DNA of 64,000 nucleotides from Amphimedon queenslandica (taxonomy: Eukaryota > Porifera > Demospongiae > Haplosclerida > Niphatidae): assembly GCF_000090795.2 (NCBI RefSeq), contig NW_003546298.1, forward strand, positions 255,554 to 319,553, read 5' to 3'. Position 1 is the stretch's first letter; each line of letters starts with the position of its first letter. Below, piece after piece: positions 38,401-44,400 of this stretch. The notes beneath the pieces were generated by a model. It saw nothing but the letters and a program-made list of their open reading frames with translations. It was not told the DNA's origin and did not search any database. A program made the translations under genes and the position numbers.

Positions 38401-41400
38401 AATTATGTCTATTACAGGCCATAGAAGTGCTGGAGGTGTATGGGCTTACAAGGAGCTCAGTCACAGCCAACAACTAGATCTTAGTAATAAAATACAGAAG
38501 AGACAGACAGAGACAATTGTCAGAGCAAGCAGCTACAACTGAGTAGGAAAAGTCTCAGATGAAAAAAGACAAAGAATTGAGGAAAGTCAAAATAGGCAGT
38601 GAGCACAATTTGAGTAATTGTGTTTTTAATATCAATTATAACTGATTGCTTGATAAACTATTCTCACTTGCATCATTTATTCTCACTTCCATCATTTATT
38701 CACATTTAATTCATATAAACCATTCATGTTCAAATTATGGCTTCCCTCTCCCAGGATTTACAAAATTATAAAACCTCATTAGTCAGTTGTACCAAGGATT
38801 AATTACACGCATCATTTATCGAAAACAAGGTTTGTCCACTCAGTATATAGGCAACATCTCCTTAGCCAGAAAGGTAGCTATTGACTCTGTTATCATCTTA
38901 TGCTCTTTCGATACGTGGCTATATTTCTTAATCTGCTGTATAGACTCTTTTATAGTTAACTGGCAACTGCTTTTAGATACATGTAGCTTCTTGTTTCTAG
39001 GATATTTAGTACAGGTAGATTGAGTTTTACTGAGGCTGCTGTACTCCTTAAGGTGAAATGTTCTTAAATGAGTAAACAAGTTGCTGCTGTTTTCCCACTT
39101 GGCAACAATAGTCTGTAGACATACACATGTATCTTGCAATTAGGACTGTCAAATTCAGTTGGCTGACTGTTTTCATCTAGAACGAATCCAAAGTACATGT
39201 ACTTCCACGCATCTGACTTGGTGTTCTTCTTCTGAACCAAGTTTCTCAAAGCTAATGAAGGGCTAGAAATAGTACTAAGAACACTAGAGCCATCTGTTTC
39301 ACAGTCAACTTCAGATTTGTAAGTCAAGGATCATGACAGCTTTCCATTTGGTCCATTACTGCTTCGGCCATTTTTAGTATTTTACAGCATATGTGCTTTA
39401 TAAAATTTTGTATTAGAAAATTTAAAATGAGAGCACCTTAGTGCAGACTCTCGCCACAACTATTATGTAGGTTGAGCAAATTGTACTTTTAATTTAATAA
39501 ACTGCCTAAATGTAAAGGATTCAAAATGTGCATAGTATAGCTAAAGGTGTCACTGCAATGAAGGTGTGGCTCAATCAAGCCATGCCCGAGCGCTCCACCA
39601 CATACACAGTAACAGCAGCACAGAGACTAAGTGGTGGGAAAAACTTGAGTTTTTCTCCACTTCTGCATAGTTCAGCACACATTTACTAGGTTCTATTTGT
39701 TACATACAATCCTTCATTAAGTCCCTGATGTTTAATGACTCAGGCCACAACTAATAAAGAAGAGTGCCTTGTGTAAACTCACTAGGTTTGGGCAATGATA
39801 TCTCAAAAAGGAAGAATATGCTACAATGATTTCTTACGTTAATTTTGAAGGGCAAGCTTTGGCCAATTTTTTAATGTGTTCTATCCTCAAATTGCTTCAA
39901 ATATGAGGAAACGGTGCTAGGAGTACAATAAATAACTTTTTCCATGTAGAAACTCAATTATAAAGACCTTCCAGTACCCGAACAGAAGAGACACAGTAGT
40001 GAAATGTAATTTGCACAGACAGGACAACTGTTTTACCGTTGCGTCATACCAATGGAGTGGCTCGGGTAATTATTAAGGCATGTATCTTAACACACTAGGG
40101 TGTAAATGCAAAATATCACTAAACGCTACCTACTATAGCAGTCATTAATACATAATGTGGTCAAAAGTTTACTCTACCTAGACCACAAGTGTATATAGTG
40201 GGCTGAACCATGACTTTCATGGTATAAATCTTAGGCAGTTGCAATAAAATTACTTGGTTTACGGATCCGACCGACTCTAATTTTTGGAAAATTAAAATAA
40301 ATTTAAATTTTCTAATGCGCATGCGCAGTACCATGTGGTGGGTGTGGCTAGTTTTAAAATGGCACTAAATGTATCTGTTACTATTAAAAGAGCAAGCTCC
40401 TCTATCTTACCTTCCACTGTATGTCAAACCTCTGTGACATCTACTTTTTGGGACTTGTTAGAGCAGGCTTTCACTTTAAATAAGCCTACTCCCACAGAAG
40501 TTGCTAGAGTATTTTGATCGTTTGTTTTGAAAAGTTGTGGGTAACTAACAATTATTAAAGTTAATCAATTTTAATGTTTATAATTTAATTTATTCCGACC
40601 AACGTGCTCTATTTTAGAGAAAATAAATCCGTAAAACAAGTAATTTAGTTTGAACTGCCTTAGGCAGGTGACAAATTTTAATGCATAATAAAGTTTAATT
40701 TTTTAAAATATAGAGGCATGGAGGGTTGCAAAGTGATCATCGTCATCATCCCCACCCTAGGGTGACACACATGCACACAAAGAAGCAGACATAACACTCA
40801 TGTTGCTCATGTTGCTCATGTGGGGGTTGAACAAATTAATAAGTAAGGATGAATTAATAATAAGGGCAGGGTGCTATCCATTGCAAAATTAAAAATTATG
40901 AAAAAGTCCAGTAAGGCAATTTCAAAAGTTTACTTCCAGTGATATGGTATGCACATGTAAGTAGTGGCAATGTGGCATTGCGCATAAGCAAAATGGCACA
41001 AAATGGCAGGTTATAATCAGGCAAATGGCAAATGTGCCAAAACTTATTACCTCCAAAAGTACGAGCTAATGGAGCTATAGTGCTATATAATAAAATTTTC
41101 AAAAGCTGCACAGTTCAGATGATAGCATACATTGTATTACCTGAAATAGTTTGGTGAGACAGTTGATCAAATTGATATTTATCATTTGTGAACTTTTTGA
41201 CATAATGAGACAACATGAAGAAAGTAACCACTGCAAAAAATCTAAAATTCAGAAAAAAGAGATTCATGAAGAGCACACACACACAGACATACACAGTACA
41301 CTTAAATCCACAAAAATGTGGATATAGTCTGTTTCAGTTGAGTTTGACACATAAAACATGACAGTTAAAATTTTTCTGACAATCATTTTAGTGTAGTAAA

Positions 41401-44400
41401 ATAGGGTTTTTGTATATCTCTGGTCAAACTATGACATCTTTAGGTACTACAGATTTCAGAAAGTTCTATTTCTGAGGTTTCATCAAAGGGAGCCAACATG
41501 ATGTTTCATTGTGTGCATCTCAAAGAAAAGAAGTACAGTAGAAGAAAAAAGTTTTTGCTTTAGCACTGTAGAACAATGGTGCAACAAAACCATTTGTACT
41601 GTTTTTACAAAACTTAAATCAAAATTTAGGATGTGGTTATGCACAAGAGTAGGTGTGGTTTGTGAAAAATCATTTTTACTTTGTGTTGCTTTGTTCTCAG
41701 TCTATTTCAGCAAGTTTGCTCATTTATTAGTTGCTGCTGTATTGTAGTAGCCCCGTCATCTTCTGGTAAGAATAATATGCTATATACATGTATAACACTG
41801 TGTATTTTCGCTGTAGGTTGAAATTTTTACCCATATCAGAAATAAAGAAGAAAATTTATTGCGTGTGTTTGTTGTTGTTTATACAAATAAATAGTTTTGC
41901 TTTGACTACAAATCAGTTAATTCTGCCAATCTGTGATGCTCTTTAGTACTCCTATCCACTGATTTCTTTCCGCTTCAGAGGGTTGAGATTCGTTGCTAAA
42001 CCTATGGAAAAAAAACAGTTAATGTTTATACAAGTTATCTTACGTTTGCCTATGGTTTCGTCTTTCGTGTAGCTCAGGTAGAAGAAACATGCCTTGAGTG
42101 AATCCTCAGTGAACCACTAAATCTCTTCTTCAACCAGTCAACCATGCTGCACCCATGTGTAATTTACTGTACATCGTTCTATTTCCGTATAAACGGCAAT
42201 AAAACGGAAACCTTCCACTTTTAATCGTTTAAACGGTGCTGTAATGCAACACAGAGTAATGTAATTTAAGTCGTTTCGTTTCATTTCTGTAGAATGTGAA
42301 CTTTTTTTGTCCTCTACTGTCAAAAGTTTTCTTAGGTTGGGTTTAAACAGCAATGCAAAACGCATTGTTTTTAAAATGATACAATGGTAAAACTTTTTTG
42401 TTCCATAGAGTTCTATTAAGTATCTATCACAGTTTTCATTCATTTCAGTGAAAACAGAAGCATATAACAGGCACAAAACTTTACCAATTGCACAGTTTGT
42501 GCAAACGCTCTAAAGGCCCACATACACCAGGCAACAAGTTGCTTACAAGACCAAAGTAACCACAAATGTTGCAAGTTTTGCCTAGTATATGGGGGCCTTT
42601 AAAAGCTGATTCACACTGCAAAAATAACGTAAGGTGAAGGCTACGTATATGTTACAACAGGAAGGGCTGTATAAACCAATGGCAACCATTTACATAAGGT
42701 AAGAATAGAAACAATCTCTATTTTTACCATAAGTAAACTGCAGCCATTGGTTTATACAGCACTTCCTGTCTTAACCTATAGCCTAATTACACATGTACCT
42801 ACGCTTACTTTAATTTTGCAGTGTGAATTGGCCTTAAGTGTCTTCCCTTTGCACTACTCAGAAATTAAGCTGCAAGTTTGCATTTCTTGATTACTTTTCA
42901 AGTAATATTTAGTACTAATACTATGCACTACAAGTACATGTACATGAATGTAGAGGTAGTAGCAACTACAGCACAAAGGAGTTAGAGTAAGAAAAAGCAG
43001 TTTAAGTCATTTACTAGCATTTGGGTGGGGCAGCACATGATTATTGTGAAAGATAAAAGGTTCATGTAAAACTCAACTGAAAATCAGAACTATACATAAA
43101 TAAAACCTTATGCAAAGTAAACTTGTTACGCATGCATGGATAATAAAGCATCCATACTCAAGGAAAACTTTATTATCATACACACATGTACATGTACATG
43201 TATACACAGATATGGAAAATGAAACATTAATACTTTTCCTAGTAGAGTCAAATAAAAATAAAAGAAAGGCTTACCGCAATCAACATCATGATCTCCTTCA
43301 ATGAAAGACTGTGGCCTTTGATCAATGCATTTATATATAAAATCAATTACAACAACACCATCCTCATCATGTCCTGAATCATCTACATGTAAAAGTATAT
43401 AACCAATGTGAAAAAAATTAATATTAATGTTTGTTCAGAACAAGTATTAATGTACTAAATCTATTCCCATAATTTCAGAATGATTATTTATAACGAAAAG
43501 GCATGACAAATCCTAATTTTCCAGTTGAGTCAAGCAAATTTAGCTAATTCTACAAGTAAATAAAACATTAAAAATGGAAAAGCAGTAGGATTGAATTGAA
43601 AAAAAAGTTAAAAAACAAGAGGGTACTTGCAAATTGATGTGCAAAAAATTCTACACCACTGCATGAAGATAAAGCCTTCAAAGTGCCATCATGTAGCCCT
43701 CTCTGTGGCCTGGGAAAATGAGCAACAATTATTTGGATTAATTCTTCATGTGCAGTGGTGTAGGATTTTTTCCACACCGATTTGAAAGTACTTTCTTGTT
43801 TCTTTACTTATTTTTCAATTCAATCCTACTGCTTTTCTATTTTTAATGTGTTTCATTTACTTGGTTCCATTATTTTTTCTTAAATTAATATGACATTCTG
43901 CTATGGTTCTCTGGCTAGGTTAAATATTCGTGTGCATAAATGAAAATGGCACCAAACCACAAACCTATGCGGTGTCTGCAGCTGGATTTTGTCTTCCATT
44001 TTATTCTCTGTCTTTGTTTCTGTTTTAAACTACCCATGTGGTCTTTGACCCAAACCTTGTGGAGTGATGTAAAACCAACTTGAGGGCTTCTGTGGCTTAA
44101 AAGACTAGATAAGATGAAAGAAGAAAAAAGTCTGAAGAATTTTTCAGAAATCTGAATATACAGTAGGCCTATATCCAAAATTGCTCCGGCTACATTACAG
44201 TCCACTTTAAAGGTACCAGGAGAAACGTTCAGTAAAGGAGAGCTCATCTAAGTCATTTATAAGGCTGTACAACGTAATATAAAAGAGTTATAAGTGTTCG
44301 AAAATCATAAAAACGGCCGCCATCTTGAAAAACCAACTTCAATCCTATATAGCTATAGCCTATATAATACTGGTAGATTAATCTCACTTTGGAAAAAAAC

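Larger units (their letters stand above)
35440..38560 (+). mobile_element. Crypton-like tyrosine-recombinase element, split by insertions
   Basis: The coding parts at 35510-35965 and 37575-38542 form one Crypton/DUF3504-type protein with no reverse transcriptase nearby, which separates it from the two DIRS elements. The middle (about 35966-37570) is later insertion: a TA-flanked palindromic MITE (36040-37069) that itself carries a hAT-like MITE (36058-36533), then a copy of an interspersed repeat. Element ends were not defined. Confidence 0.75.
24321..41140. other. 16.8-kb ATR intron packed with transposons
   Basis: The interval between the ATR exons at 24254-24320 and 41141-41230. It holds a DIRS element, three hAT relics, a Crypton-like element and several MITEs, each listed separately. 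The splice phases of the two bounding exons do not join directly, so one small ATR exon may lie unrecognised within it. Confidence 0.7.
41231..43274. other. ATR intron 2 with two MITEs
   Basis: 2.0 kb between ATR exons 2 and 3. Open frames at 41511-41747 (+) and 42138-42476 (-) show no recognised domain. Two foldback MITEs are at 42513-42602 and 42604-42835. Confidence 0.55.
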
